A stretch of 64,000 nucleotides of DNA. Origin: Arcobacteraceae bacterium. Lineage in GTDB: Bacteria; Campylobacterota; Campylobacteria; Campylobacterales; Arcobacteraceae. Shown here piece by piece: positions 43,686 through 52,436 of the stretch. The DNA lies in the NCBI GenBank assembly GCA_023229945.1, contig JALNYH010000005.1:62001-126000 (forward strand), written 5' to 3'. Under the pieces are notes generated by a model. That model was not told the origin of the DNA and did not search any database. It saw nothing but the letters and a program-made list of their open reading frames with translations. Positions within the stretch are counted from its first letter, which is position 1; each line of letters begins with the position of its first letter. A program made the translations under genes and the position numbers.

Positions 43686-44393
43686 TTATTTGAATTCTAC
43701 TTTATGAATATTTGAAAAACTTTTAGGATTTGGAATTATTATTTCACATTTATATGATGATATATGAGTATTATCAGCAACTGAATAAATTTTATTTAGT
43801 TTAAAATCAGTTTTTACATCATCAATATATATTGTCATATTTTGATATTCATTAGCTTTTGACATTGGGATAAAAAACTCTAATTTACCTTTGCTAAAAT
43901 CCATAGCAGTATATAATAATGTACCAGGATTAACATATTCACCAACTTTTATTGCAATTTCATGTATATATTGATTTGATACTGATAAAATTTTATTATC
44001 AATTTTATCTTCTAATGAAGCAACTTTTATTTCTAAATCAGCTACTTGGGTTTCTAGGTTTAATACTTTTGCTCTTTGAGCATCTTTTTCAAAATTGGAT
44101 TTTGAAGTAAGATTTTTAATACTATTGTAATTATTTTGCTCAATTTCAAGCATATCTTTCATCGCTGTTAATTTTTGTTGTGTATATTTTAGTTCTACTT
44201 CGTCAAGTTTTGCATCAATTTTTATAATTGTCTCTTTTTTTGCAACTTTTCCAACAACACTTGTATTTATATAATCAACTTTACCACTAATTGCAGATTT
44301 TACTATAAATGTATCATAAGGCTCCAGTTTTGCATAATATTCAGATGCATAAACAGATACAACCAACAAACATAAACTTATTAAAAATTTCAT
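43686..44393 (-). CDS. Periplasmic adaptor (HlyD-like) protein
   Basis: A 235-residue exported protein with a signal peptide (1-16, cut near VYAS). KSAISGKVDYINTSVVGKVAKKETIIKID is the first half of a biotinyl-lipoyl-like fold. A coiled-coil hairpin (about 65-130) and the second half (YIHEIAIKVGEYVNPGTLLYT) follow, then a beta domain. This is the build of a membrane-fusion protein, but without the N-terminal anchor helix or a pump gene beside it. It lies directly upstream of the transglycosylase, so the pair may act together in the envelope. Confidence 0.75.
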   Translation of the reverse strand: MKFLISLCLLVVSVYASEYYAKLEPYDTFIVKSAISGKVDYINTSVVGKVAKKETIIKIDAKLDEVELKYTQQKLTAMKDMLEIEQNNYNSIKNLTSKSNFEKDAQRAKVLNLETQVADLEIKVASLEDKIDNKILSVSNQYIHEIAIKVGEYVNPGTLLYTAMDFSKGKLEFFIPMSKANEYQNMTIYIDDVKTDFKLNKIYSVADNTHISSYKCEIIIPNPKSFSNIHKVEFK

Positions 44394-44519
44394 ATTTTAT
44401 CTCTCTTTAAATTTTTGTTAAATTTTACACTATTAAAATTATGCTTTTGCTTAACATAGAGTATTACATTAGTGAAATCAAAGTAGTGTAGATTTATAGG
44501 ATTTTAACTATGAGTAAGA

Positions 44520-44525
44520 TATAAT
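44520..44525 (+). promoter_or_regulatory. -10 element for nspC
   Basis: TATAAT in TAAGATATAATTACC lies about 34 bases before the nspC ATG, leaving a 5' leader that includes the AAGGG ribosome site. Confidence 0.5.
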
Positions 44526-44558
44526 TACCTGTATACATTACTAAAAAAGGGTACTTAA

Positions 44559-45677
44559 ATGACAAATATTCCATCACCATGTTTTGTGTGTGAAGAAGAA
44601 TTGCTAGAGAAAAATTTATTGATTTTAGACAGAGTGCAAAAAGAGAGTGGAGCAAAAATCTTGCTAGCTCTAAAAGGCTTTGCTTTATGGAGTACTTTTG
44701 ATATAGTAAAACAATACTTGCAAGGATGTTGTGCAAGTGGTTTAAATGAGGCAAAGTTAGCTTATGAAGAGTTTGCTAGAGAAGTACATACTTATTCGCC
44801 TGCATATAAAGAGGATGAATTTAATGAAATTACAAAAATATCAAATCATATAGTTTTCAATTCTTTTGCACAATGGCAGAAATTTAAAAACAAAACTACT
44901 TTTAATAATAGTTGTGGACTAAGGGTAAATCCTGAATATTCAAGTGTAGAGGTTGATTTATATAATCCTTGTGGTGCTTTTTCAAGACTTGGCATCGTAA
45001 GAAGTGAGTTTAAACCTGAACTCCTTGATGGTATAGAAGGGTTACATTTTCATGCTCTTTGTGAGCAAAATGTAGATGCACTAGAGGGTGTTTTAGATGC
45101 TTTTGTAGAAAAATTTGGTGAATTTGTACCACAAATGAGATGGATTAATTTTGGTGGTGGGCATCATATTACAAGAAAAGATTATGATGTGGATAGACTT
45201 ATAGAGGTGATAAAAGAGTTTAAAGCAAAATACCCAATGGTTGAAGTATATCTAGAACCAGGTGAAGCAGTGGGTTGGCAAACAGGATATTTGGAAGCAA
45301 CAGTTCTAGATATAGTAAGAAATAAAATAGATATTGCAATACTTGATACTTCAGCAGAAGCTCATATGCCAGATACCTTAGCTATGCCATATCGTCCAAT
45401 GGTGAGAGGTAGTGGTGCTGAAAATGAAAAAAAATATAATTATCGACTAGCTGGAAATACTTGTTTAGCAGGTGATATAATTGGTGATTATTCGTTTGAT
45501 TTGCCTTTGGCTGTTGGGGATAGATTGATATTTGAAGATATGATACATTATACTATGGTCAAAACAACAACTTTCAATGGAATCAATCTTCCGTCTATTG
45601 CTTTGAAGAAAAAAGATGGGACAATCAAAGTTGTGAAAAACTTTGGTTATGAAGACTATAAAATGAGATTATCATAA
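44559..45677 (+). CDS. nspC: Carboxynorspermidine decarboxylase
   Basis: A 372-residue fold-III PLP decarboxylase of the alternative spermidine/norspermidine pathway. K39 in ILLALKGFALWS binds PLP. HFHALCEQN and WINFGGGHHIT carry the stacking histidine and glycine loop, EPGEAVGW binds phosphate, and DTSAEAHMPD provides active-site residues from the partner subunit. The WSTF after the lysine separates it from lysA. The partner dehydrogenase is not in the window. It has its own promoter. Confidence 0.94.
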   Translation: MTNIPSPCFVCEEELLEKNLLILDRVQKESGAKILLALKGFALWSTFDIVKQYLQGCCASGLNEAKLAYEEFAREVHTYSPAYKEDEFNEITKISNHIVFNSFAQWQKFKNKTTFNNSCGLRVNPEYSSVEVDLYNPCGAFSRLGIVRSEFKPELLDGIEGLHFHALCEQNVDALEGVLDAFVEKFGEFVPQMRWINFGGGHHITRKDYDVDRLIEVIKEFKAKYPMVEVYLEPGEAVGWQTGYLEATVLDIVRNKIDIAILDTSAEAHMPDTLAMPYRPMVRGSGAENEKKYNYRLAGNTCLAGDIIGDYSFDLPLAVGDRLIFEDMIHYTMVKTTTFNGINLPSIALKKKDGTIKVVKNFGYEDYKMRLS

Positions 45678-45708
45678 TTATTTCTAAGAAACTTAATTAT
45701 TTTTATGA

Positions 45709-45714
45709 TATAAT
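45709..45714 (+). promoter_or_regulatory. Extended -10 for the polyphosphate kinase pair
   Basis: TGATATAAT is an extended -10 (TGN-TATAAT), about 30 bases before the first kinase ATG. An AAAGGG ribosome site follows. Confidence 0.5.
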
Positions 45715-45743
45715 GAACGAATAATTGCACAAAGGGTTAAGAG

Positions 45744-46664
45744 ATGGGCGAAGATAGAAATTTGATAAAATCAGAATTTAGTGATATGGATGAAATCGCA
45801 AGTGAAGAAGTAAAAGAACATGTAAGTTGTGATTTAGAAAAACCAAAACCATTGAAGGAAAAAAATGGCAAAGTACAAATTTGGGTTAAAAAAGATACTT
45901 TAGAGTATGAAAAACAACTTGTTCAACTTCAAATTGAACTTCTAAAATTTCAAAACTATGTAAAAGATCAAGGTTTGAAAGTCTTGATGATTTTTGAAGG
46001 AAGAGATGCAGCTGGAAAAGGTGGTACAATAAAAAGAATCACTGAACACCTAAACCCAAGGGGAGCTAGAGTAGTAGCTCTTGAAAAACCTAGTGATACA
46101 GAAAAAACACAATGGTATTTTCAAAGATATACACAACATTTACCAAGTGCAGGGGAAATAGTACTATTTGATAGAAGTTGGTACAATCGTGCTGGAGTTG
46201 AGCCTGTAATGGGCTTTTGTACATCTACAGAGCATCATGAATTTTTGAGAGAAGTTCCTCTTTTTGAAGATATGATTGTAAAATCTGGGATAGTTTTGAT
46301 GAAATTTTATTTTTCTGTTTCAAAAGATGAACAAGCAAAAAGATTTGATAAAAGAGCTGTTGATCCACTAAAACAATATAAACTCTCACCTGTAGATAAA
46401 GAGTCTCAAATGTTATGGGATAAATATACTGTAGCAAAATTTTCAATGTTGATGGCTTCTAATACAGAAGTAGCTCCTTGGACTGTAATAAGAAGTGATG
46501 ATAAGAAAAAAGCAAGAGTTAATTGCATGAAATACATTTTACAACAAGTTTACTATCCAAATAAAGTAGATGTAAAATCTTTAATGACTGATCCAGAAAT
46601 AGTCATTGCTGGTAGAAGTGAGATTGAACTTATGGAAAAAGTAAATACATTTTCGAGGTCTTAA
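45744..46664 (+). CDS. ppk2: Polyphosphate kinase 2 (first copy)
   Basis: A 306-residue PPK2-family enzyme that transfers phosphate between polyphosphate and nucleoside diphosphates. Walker A is FEGRDAAGKGG (84-94), followed by the Walker B/lid region IVLFDRSWYNRAGVEPVMGFC (139-159). The N-terminal 45 residues are charged and probably disordered. It precedes a second, related kinase by 2 bp. PPK2 classes differ in favouring GDP, ADP or AMP; the sequence alone does not settle this. Confidence 0.93.
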   Translation: MGEDRNLIKSEFSDMDEIASEEVKEHVSCDLEKPKPLKEKNGKVQIWVKKDTLEYEKQLVQLQIELLKFQNYVKDQGLKVLMIFEGRDAAGKGGTIKRITEHLNPRGARVVALEKPSDTEKTQWYFQRYTQHLPSAGEIVLFDRSWYNRAGVEPVMGFCTSTEHHEFLREVPLFEDMIVKSGIVLMKFYFSVSKDEQAKRFDKRAVDPLKQYKLSPVDKESQMLWDKYTVAKFSMLMASNTEVAPWTVIRSDDKKKARVNCMKYILQQVYYPNKVDVKSLMTDPEIVIAGRSEIELMEKVNTFSRS

Positions 46665-46666
46665 AT

Positions 46667-47779
46667 ATGGATTTAAAACAATTTAATAAAACAACACACA
46701 CAGGTTTGTTCATTTCAGAAAGTGAACATGTAAGTTATGGTAAGAAATATATTGCTAGATTTCAATACAACAATAAAAGATTTGTTAAAGTTTTAGGATA
46801 TACGAAAAAGAATCATTTAGATGATGAAAAAGCTTATGAATTATTATTAAAATATAAAGATAGTTTATCCACTCCCCAATCAATGGTAAAAGCTAGTGTG
46901 AAAACTACAAAGCCAAGAGTTGCAACTAATAGTGCAATTAATAAAGATTGTGAAGCAATGAAGAATATTTTGGGTGAGTATAATAAATATGACCAAGAAG
47001 CACTTAAAGAGTCAATTCAAGCATTTTATGATTCAGAAGAGATGAAGCCATATCAAATAGAGCTTATCAAAATGCAGAATTTTCTTGAATCAACAAATAA
47101 AAAGATGATAATTTTATTTGAAGGTCGTGACGCATCTGGTAAGGGTGGGGCGATAAGAAGAATTACTAGATATATGAATAATAAGCACTATAGAGTAGTA
47201 GCTCTTGGAAAACCAAATGATACACAAAGAAGTCAATGGTTTTTTCAAAGATATATTGAACACTTTCCTACCGGTGGTGAGGTAGTTTTGTTTGATAGAA
47301 GCTGGTATAATCGTGCAATGGTTGAGCCTATTTTTGGCTTTTGTACGCCAGAAGAGCATGAAATCTTTATGGAAGATGTACTCAATTTTGAGCATGACCT
47401 AGTAAGACAAAATATTATATTAATAAAACTATACTTTAGTGTATCAAAAGCTGAGCAGTTAAGAAGATTTGAAAGACGAATGACTGACCCTCTTAGACAA
47501 TGGAAGCTTAGTGAAGTTGATCTTCAAGCACAAGATTTATGGGATGATTTTAGTGAAAAAAAATACGAAATGTTAAAACGAACTAATTCAAATCCAGCTC
47601 CTTGGTATGTGGTAAGAAGTGATGATAAACATAAAGCTAGATTAGAAGCTGTCAAAATTATTTTAAATAGCGTAGATTATCCAAATAAGAATTATAGTCT
47701 TGATTTCTCACCAAATGAAGATTTTAATATAAGTGTTCAAAAAGAACTAGCTAGAATGAGAAAACAGAAAGACTACTAG
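46667..47779 (+). CDS. Polyphosphate kinase 2 (second copy) with N-terminal extension
   Basis: A 370-residue PPK2-family enzyme. Walker A FEGRDASGKGG lies at 151-161 and VVLFDRSWYNRAMVEPIFGFC follows. About 65 residues at the N-terminus are absent from the first copy: GKKYIARFQYNNKRFVKVLG (26-44) then an Asp-Asp-Glu helix. The strand-rich pattern with basic turns recalls the arm-DNA-binding domain of tyrosine recombinases, or another small beta domain. It is 2 bp after the first copy, so the pair arose by duplication or was assembled as one unit. Confidence 0.9.
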   Translation: MDLKQFNKTTHTGLFISESEHVSYGKKYIARFQYNNKRFVKVLGYTKKNHLDDEKAYELLLKYKDSLSTPQSMVKASVKTTKPRVATNSAINKDCEAMKNILGEYNKYDQEALKESIQAFYDSEEMKPYQIELIKMQNFLESTNKKMIILFEGRDASGKGGAIRRITRYMNNKHYRVVALGKPNDTQRSQWFFQRYIEHFPTGGEVVLFDRSWYNRAMVEPIFGFCTPEEHEIFMEDVLNFEHDLVRQNIILIKLYFSVSKAEQLRRFERRMTDPLRQWKLSEVDLQAQDLWDDFSEKKYEMLKRTNSNPAPWYVVRSDDKHKARLEAVKIILNSVDYPNKNYSLDFSPNEDFNISVQKELARMRKQKDY

Positions 47780-47843
47780 TAGTCTTTTCCTTGAAAAGGA
47801 TTATTGGTATATTGGGAAGATGGTCTTACTAATATACCAATAA
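47771..47843. terminator. Three successive hairpins between convergent genes
   Basis: GACTACTAGTAGTC (47771-47784) is a perfect palindrome that includes the kinase stop. CTTTTC-CTT-GAAAAG (47784-47798) follows. TTATTGGTATATT (47801-47813) pairs exactly with AATATACCAATAA (47831-47843). They separate the plus-strand kinase from minus-strand PBP1A and likely terminate both. Confidence 0.75.
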
Positions 47844-47854
47844 CCAATTACTAG

Positions 47855-49792
47855 TTAAAATATAATACCTGAAGGTTTTTGTATTTCTATAGCATTTGGA
47901 CTTTCTAGTTTTGATATATCCGTAAAATACTCTTTTTTACCATTTATGACACTTTCTCCAACACCATCTGGTTTTGTAAAAGTTCTTGTAATTTGAGGGT
48001 GGACTTTTATGATATTTTCAAATAAATATCTAAATACAGGTGCTGTACTTCTTCCACCTGTTTCTCCCTTTGACATAGGTGTATTATCATCATTACCAAA
48101 CCATACTACAGCTTGAATAGTTGGTGAATATCCACAAAACCAGTTATCAACATTGTTATTTGTTGTACCTGTTTTGCCAGCTAATTCTATACCACTCACC
48201 CTTGCTCCTCTACCAGTTCCACTAGTAACAACATTTTGTAAAATATCAGTCATCAAATAAGCTTGTTGAGGGGAAGTTAATTCTTCTTTGTCCGCTTCAA
48301 AAACATAGGTTTGATCATGTTTATTTACTAAGCTTTTGATTAAAATAGGAGATATCTTTGTCCCTTGATTTGAAAACATTGTAAATAAATGACTTAGTTC
48401 AAGTGGTGAAATTCCAAAACTACCAAGTGAAATTGATAAGTCTCTAGGAACATTTTTAAATCCATATGAAAGAATCTTATCATAAACCACATCAAGCCCA
48501 ATATCAGATACTAAATTTATAGTAGCTAGATTTCTAGAATGTGTTAGTGCTTCTTTTAGTGTTACAAAACCTTTTAAATTGTTTTCATAGTTTGTTGGTT
48601 GCCATACTTTTTCTTCATCACCTAATGTATATTCATATGTTCTTGAAATATCTGCTAAATTTGTATTTGTTCCATATCCCATATCAAGGGCAATTTGATA
48701 AAAGAATGGTTTTGCACTACTACCTGGTTGTCTTTTGGTTTGAGTAGCTCTATTAAATGAAGATTGTCCATGATCTATACCACCAATAAGAGCTAAAATT
48801 TCACCACTATTATGTTCTAAAACAATAACAGCACCATTTAAAGTTTTACTAAATTCTTCATTTGGGTCTCTTTGTTTAATTTCATTATAGCCATATACCA
48901 AAGCATTTTGTGCGATTTGTTGAGTTTTTAAATCAATAGTTAGGTTTATTTTATATCCACCATATTTAATATCAGGTAATGACTCAGATGTAGTTCTTAA
49001 CACTTCGTCTATTACATATGGAGCTTTGTTCTGTGTTAAGGTTTGGTCATAAACTGTAGGAGAATGTTCAACATATGTTTCATATTCTACATCATTAATC
49101 CATCCTAAATCTAACATTCTTTTAAGTACTACATTAGCACGAGCAAGTGAAAATTTGTAGTTTTTTGTTGGATCATAAAAGCTTGGAGCTCTTGGCAAAG
49201 ATACAAGCATCGCAATTTCTTTGATATTTAGTTGGTATAATTCTTTATTAAAGTAGCCCAAACTAGCTGTTTTGATACCATAATAACCATGACCAAAATA
49301 AATTTCATTAAAATATCTATGAAGTATTTCTTCTTTTGTCAAAATCTGTTCTAGCCTAATAGATAAAAGTGCTTCTTTGATTTTTCTGTCTATTTTTTTC
49401 TCTCTAGTTAAAAGCATAGTTTTTACAAGTTGTTGTGTTAGTGTACTAGCACCTTCTACAAATTTACCTGATTGAATATTTTTTACCATAGCTCTTAGTA
49501 TGGCTTCCTCATTTACACCACTATGTTCAAAAAACTGTGTATCTTCTATGGCTAAAAGTGCTTCAATAATTCTTGATGGAATTTCATCATATTGTGTATA
49601 AATTCTATGTTCATTATCAAAAATATTAGCTACTAGTTCACCATTTCTATCAAAAAATTGTGTGGTTAGTTTTGGTTGATAGTTTACAATCTTATCTAAG
49701 TCAAATTTTATTTGTGAGTATAGATATAATATAAATATAGCTACCATAATAGATGTAACTGTTACAAGTGTTAATAAAAATCTCAAAATCAT
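47855..49792 (-). CDS. Penicillin-binding protein 1A (bifunctional)
   Basis: A 645-residue class A PBP that polymerises and cross-links peptidoglycan. It has an N-terminal anchor helix (4-25). The GT51 glycosyltransferase (about 50-230) has E83 in AIEDTQFFEH and EGASTLTQQLVK. The transpeptidase has SSAKPF with the acyl-serine, SRN, and AGKTGTTN. GYSPTIQAVVWFGND is also typical. It lies 3 bp after the ABC ATPase gene and is probably co-transcribed with it. Confidence 0.95.
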   Translation of the reverse strand: MILRFLLTLVTVTSIMVAIFILYLYSQIKFDLDKIVNYQPKLTTQFFDRNGELVANIFDNEHRIYTQYDEIPSRIIEALLAIEDTQFFEHSGVNEEAILRAMVKNIQSGKFVEGASTLTQQLVKTMLLTREKKIDRKIKEALLSIRLEQILTKEEILHRYFNEIYFGHGYYGIKTASLGYFNKELYQLNIKEIAMLVSLPRAPSFYDPTKNYKFSLARANVVLKRMLDLGWINDVEYETYVEHSPTVYDQTLTQNKAPYVIDEVLRTTSESLPDIKYGGYKINLTIDLKTQQIAQNALVYGYNEIKQRDPNEEFSKTLNGAVIVLEHNSGEILALIGGIDHGQSSFNRATQTKRQPGSSAKPFFYQIALDMGYGTNTNLADISRTYEYTLGDEEKVWQPTNYENNLKGFVTLKEALTHSRNLATINLVSDIGLDVVYDKILSYGFKNVPRDLSISLGSFGISPLELSHLFTMFSNQGTKISPILIKSLVNKHDQTYVFEADKEELTSPQQAYLMTDILQNVVTSGTGRGARVSGIELAGKTGTTNNNVDNWFCGYSPTIQAVVWFGNDDNTPMSKGETGGRSTAPVFRYLFENIIKVHPQITRTFTKPDGVGESVINGKKEYFTDISKLESPNAIEIQKPSGIIF

Positions 49793-49795
49793 GTG

Positions 49796-50488
49796 TTATG
49801 CTCTCTTTTGTCTATATTTAAAATTTGACTCAATTAGCTCTTTTGTGTAGCTATGAGTTGGCGAGTGTAAAATCTTCAAAGTGTTGCCATTTTCTATAAC
49901 TTGACCATTTTTAATGATGACAATATCATCGCAAATTTCAACAATTGAAGAAATATCGTGTGTTACAAATAATACTTTTATATCAAACTTTGTAGATATT
50001 TGCTTGACTAAATCAATAATTATCTCTTTTGATGTAGTATCAAGAGCTGTTGTTGGCTCATCAAGTAATAATAATTTTGGGTTATTGCTCAAAGACATAG
50101 CAATTATTGCTCTTTGAAGCTGTCCTCCACTTATCTCACTTGGGAATCTATCTAATAATGTAGAGTCTAATCCTACAAGTTTAAAAAGTTCTTTCTGTCT
50201 TTCTTCTGAACAAAAAAATTGATTTTTAATCCTAGTTAGTGGTGAAAGTGAAGTAAAAGGGTTCTGTGGTACAAAACCAATAGTATCACTATTTAGTGCA
50301 AAATCACTACTAATATCTAATTCACAAGTTAAATTTTCTGGTAAAAGATTTAAAAGTGATTTAATAGTAAGTGATTTCCCACTCCCACTTTCTCCAATCA
50401 AAGCTGTTGATGTTTTAATAGATAAGGATATATCTACAAGCATTTTTTGCTTTTCATCAACAATTCTTAAAGATTTTAGATTTATCAA
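49796..50488 (-). CDS. ABC transporter ATP-binding protein (orphan)
   Basis: A 230-residue ATPase. Walker A is LIGESGSGKSLTIKSLL, the Q-loop is FVPQNPFTSLSPLT, the signature is EISGGQLQRAIIAMSL, Walker B is KLLLLDEPTTALD, and the switch is VTHDISS. The sequence is closest to the oligopeptide/nickel (Dpp/Opp/Nik) importer ATPases but lacks their C-terminal extension. No permease or binding protein is adjacent. The start is TTG, directly abutting the stop of the receiver gene. Confidence 0.88.
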   Translation of the reverse strand: MINLKSLRIVDEKQKMLVDISLSIKTSTALIGESGSGKSLTIKSLLNLLPENLTCELDISSDFALNSDTIGFVPQNPFTSLSPLTRIKNQFFCSEERQKELFKLVGLDSTLLDRFPSEISGGQLQRAIIAMSLSNNPKLLLLDEPTTALDTTSKEIIIDLVKQISTKFDIKVLFVTHDISSIVEICDDIVIIKNGQVIENGNTLKILHSPTHSYTKELIESNFKYRQKRA

Positions 50489-50887
50489 TCATTCTTCTTT
50501 GTTGTCAAAAAGTGATTCATCTATCAAATGAATTAGTTTTCTAAAATCAATAGGTTTATCTAAAACAAAATTTACAGCATTTGCATTTTCTAAATCATGA
50601 CAGTAAGCTGAGATTACAATAATAGGTATATTTTTATCTATTTGACGGATATTTTTGATAAAGTCATTTCCATCTTTAGCTCGGGGCATTCTTATGTCTG
50701 TGAGGATAATATCTGGTTTATGTTGCTTATATAACTCTAGAGCTTCAATAGGGTCTGGACTTAAATAAATCTCTTTTACTAAAGCTTTAAAAGTATTATC
50801 CATAATTTTGATAATATCTTCACCATCTTCTACAATAAGTAGAGAAATTGTTCTTAAATCACTAATAATTTTGCTATTTTTTAACAT
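50489..50887 (-). CDS. Single-domain response regulator
   Basis: A 132-residue CheY-like receiver. The acidic pair is E20/D21 in LLIVEDGED, the phospho-acceptor D64 is in IILTDIRMPRAKDGNDF, the S/T position is IVISAY, and K111 is in FVLDKPIDF. No output domain is present. It starts inside the gpmI end (7-bp overlap) and is followed by the ABC ATPase. A partner kinase could be one of the orphan kinases at 28.1 or 33.1 kb, but nothing in the sequence shows it. Confidence 0.9.
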   Translation of the reverse strand: MLKNSKIISDLRTISLLIVEDGEDIIKIMDNTFKALVKEIYLSPDPIEALELYKQHKPDIILTDIRMPRAKDGNDFIKNIRQIDKNIPIIVISAYCHDLENANAVNFVLDKPIDFRKLIHLIDESLFDNKEE

Positions 50888-52368
50888 AAAGGTTCATCCA
50901 TTTCTTGAGGTTTTTCTAAATTCATAAGTTTTAGAATAGTTGGTGCTATGTTGTTTAAGCCACCATTTTTAACACTTGTTACATCGTTATCAATAACAAA
51001 ACAATAAACATCACCAACGGTATGGTTTGTCAAAATATTCCCATTTATATCTCTCATCATTTCACAGTTGCCATGGTCGCTTGTAATGACTATACTATAA
51101 TTTTGTGCTTTTGCAACATTTAGAATTTTTCCAATCTCATAATCTACTGCTTCAACAGCTTTGATTGCAGCTGCATAATCTCCAGTATGACCAACCATAT
51201 CACCATTAGCAAAGTTTACCACAATAAAGTCAAATTGGTTATTAATTGCATCTACTACAGCATCTCCTACAAGTGGAGCTGACATTTGTGGTTGCAAATC
51301 ATAAGTTGCTACTTTTGGAGAAGGTATCAAAACTCTTGACTCTCCTGCAAAAGGCTCTTCTTTCCCACCATTGAAAAAAAATGTAACATGTGCATATTTT
51401 TCTGTTTCAGCTGTGTGAAGTTGTGTAAGACCTGCATTTGAAATAGTTTGAGCTAATGTATTTGTAACATGGTCTTTTGGAAACAGTACTGGAAATGGTA
51501 AGTTTTTATCATATTCAGTTAGTGTTACTACATTGATAGATACTTGTTTTGTCGGAAAATGTGTAAATTCACCATTTACAAATGCACTTGATATCTCACG
51601 AGATCTATCACTTCTAAAGTTACAAAAAATCAAACCATCATTTTCGCTAATTCCATGATAACCATCAAATGCAACTGGCTCTAAAAACTCATCATATATT
51701 TCTTTAGAGTATTGTGTAGCTATATATGATATAGGGTCTTGTGATACAGACGGAGTTGCAAAAGACAAGGCATCATAACCTCTTTGAACTCTTTCCCAAC
51801 GATTATCTCTATCCATAGTATAAAATCTTCCACTAATTGTAGCTATTTTTATATTCTCATTACAGATTTCCATAAGTTGTTTGATATATATGGATGCACT
51901 AGTTGGTGATACATCTCTACCGTCTGTGATAGGGTGTAAAAATACTTTTTTGCCCATTTTTTCTGCAATTTTTGCAAATGCTATAATATGGTCTATGTGA
52001 GAATGTACCCCTCCATCACTAGCTAGCCCTATAAGGTGAATATTATTTGAATTTGATAGTATCCATTTTAGTATATCATTATCTTTTAAAGTATCATTTT
52101 CAACAGCTAAATTTACTTTTACTAAATCTTGATATAAAATCCTACCACTTCCTATACACATATGACCAACTTCACTATTTCCCATTTGACAATCAGGAAG
52201 TCCAACTGAAATACCATATGTTTTTATATAAGAATAAGGAACATTTGAAAAAAGATAATCATAAGTTGGCTTATTTGCATTTGCAAAGGCATTAAACTCA
52301 TTATGACTATTATGTCCTATTCCATCAGTTATGATTAAGATTGCTTTTTTTGTTACTTTTTGCGACAA
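50881..52368 (-). CDS. gpmI: 2,3-bisphosphoglycerate-independent phosphoglycerate mutase
   Basis: A 495-residue manganese-dependent enzyme of glycolysis. D15 in IITDGIGHN and the phospho-serine S65 in QMGNSEVGHMCIGSGR are the family signatures, with DGRDVSPTSA and ITSDHGNCEMM supplying metal ligands. The start is TTG, with AAAGGG seven bases upstream. It diverges from mraY and leads an operon with the receiver, ABC ATPase and PBP1A genes. Together with gapA, pgk and tpiA it covers most of the three-carbon part of glycolysis. Confidence 0.96.
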   Translation of the reverse strand: MSQKVTKKAILIITDGIGHNSHNEFNAFANANKPTYDYLFSNVPYSYIKTYGISVGLPDCQMGNSEVGHMCIGSGRILYQDLVKVNLAVENDTLKDNDILKWILSNSNNIHLIGLASDGGVHSHIDHIIAFAKIAEKMGKKVFLHPITDGRDVSPTSASIYIKQLMEICNENIKIATISGRFYTMDRDNRWERVQRGYDALSFATPSVSQDPISYIATQYSKEIYDEFLEPVAFDGYHGISENDGLIFCNFRSDRSREISSAFVNGEFTHFPTKQVSINVVTLTEYDKNLPFPVLFPKDHVTNTLAQTISNAGLTQLHTAETEKYAHVTFFFNGGKEEPFAGESRVLIPSPKVATYDLQPQMSAPLVGDAVVDAINNQFDFIVVNFANGDMVGHTGDYAAAIKAVEAVDYEIGKILNVAKAQNYSIVITSDHGNCEMMRDINGNILTNHTVGDVYCFVIDNDVTSVKNGGLNNIAPTILKLMNLEKPQEMDEPLC

Positions 52369-52397
52369 TTTTAAACCCTTTTAAAACTAATATTATG

Positions 52398-52416
52398 TAT
52401 AATCACACTCATTATA
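52398..52416. promoter_or_regulatory. Face-to-face -10 elements of gpmI and mraY
   Basis: TATAAT on the plus strand (52398-52403, for mraY) and TATAAT on the minus strand (52411-52416, for gpmI) lie only 7 bp apart in the 68-bp gap. The two transcripts would cross there, so the promoters should interfere with each other. Confidence 0.45.
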
Positions 52417-52436
52417 CCATTTTTGAGGTTAAAAAA

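Noticed and set aside
52341..52436. Longer N-terminus for MraY from ATG at 52341
   Set aside because: It overlaps gpmI and both promoters, and the added residues do not resemble the family. A GAGG-preceded TTG at 52437 matches known starts.
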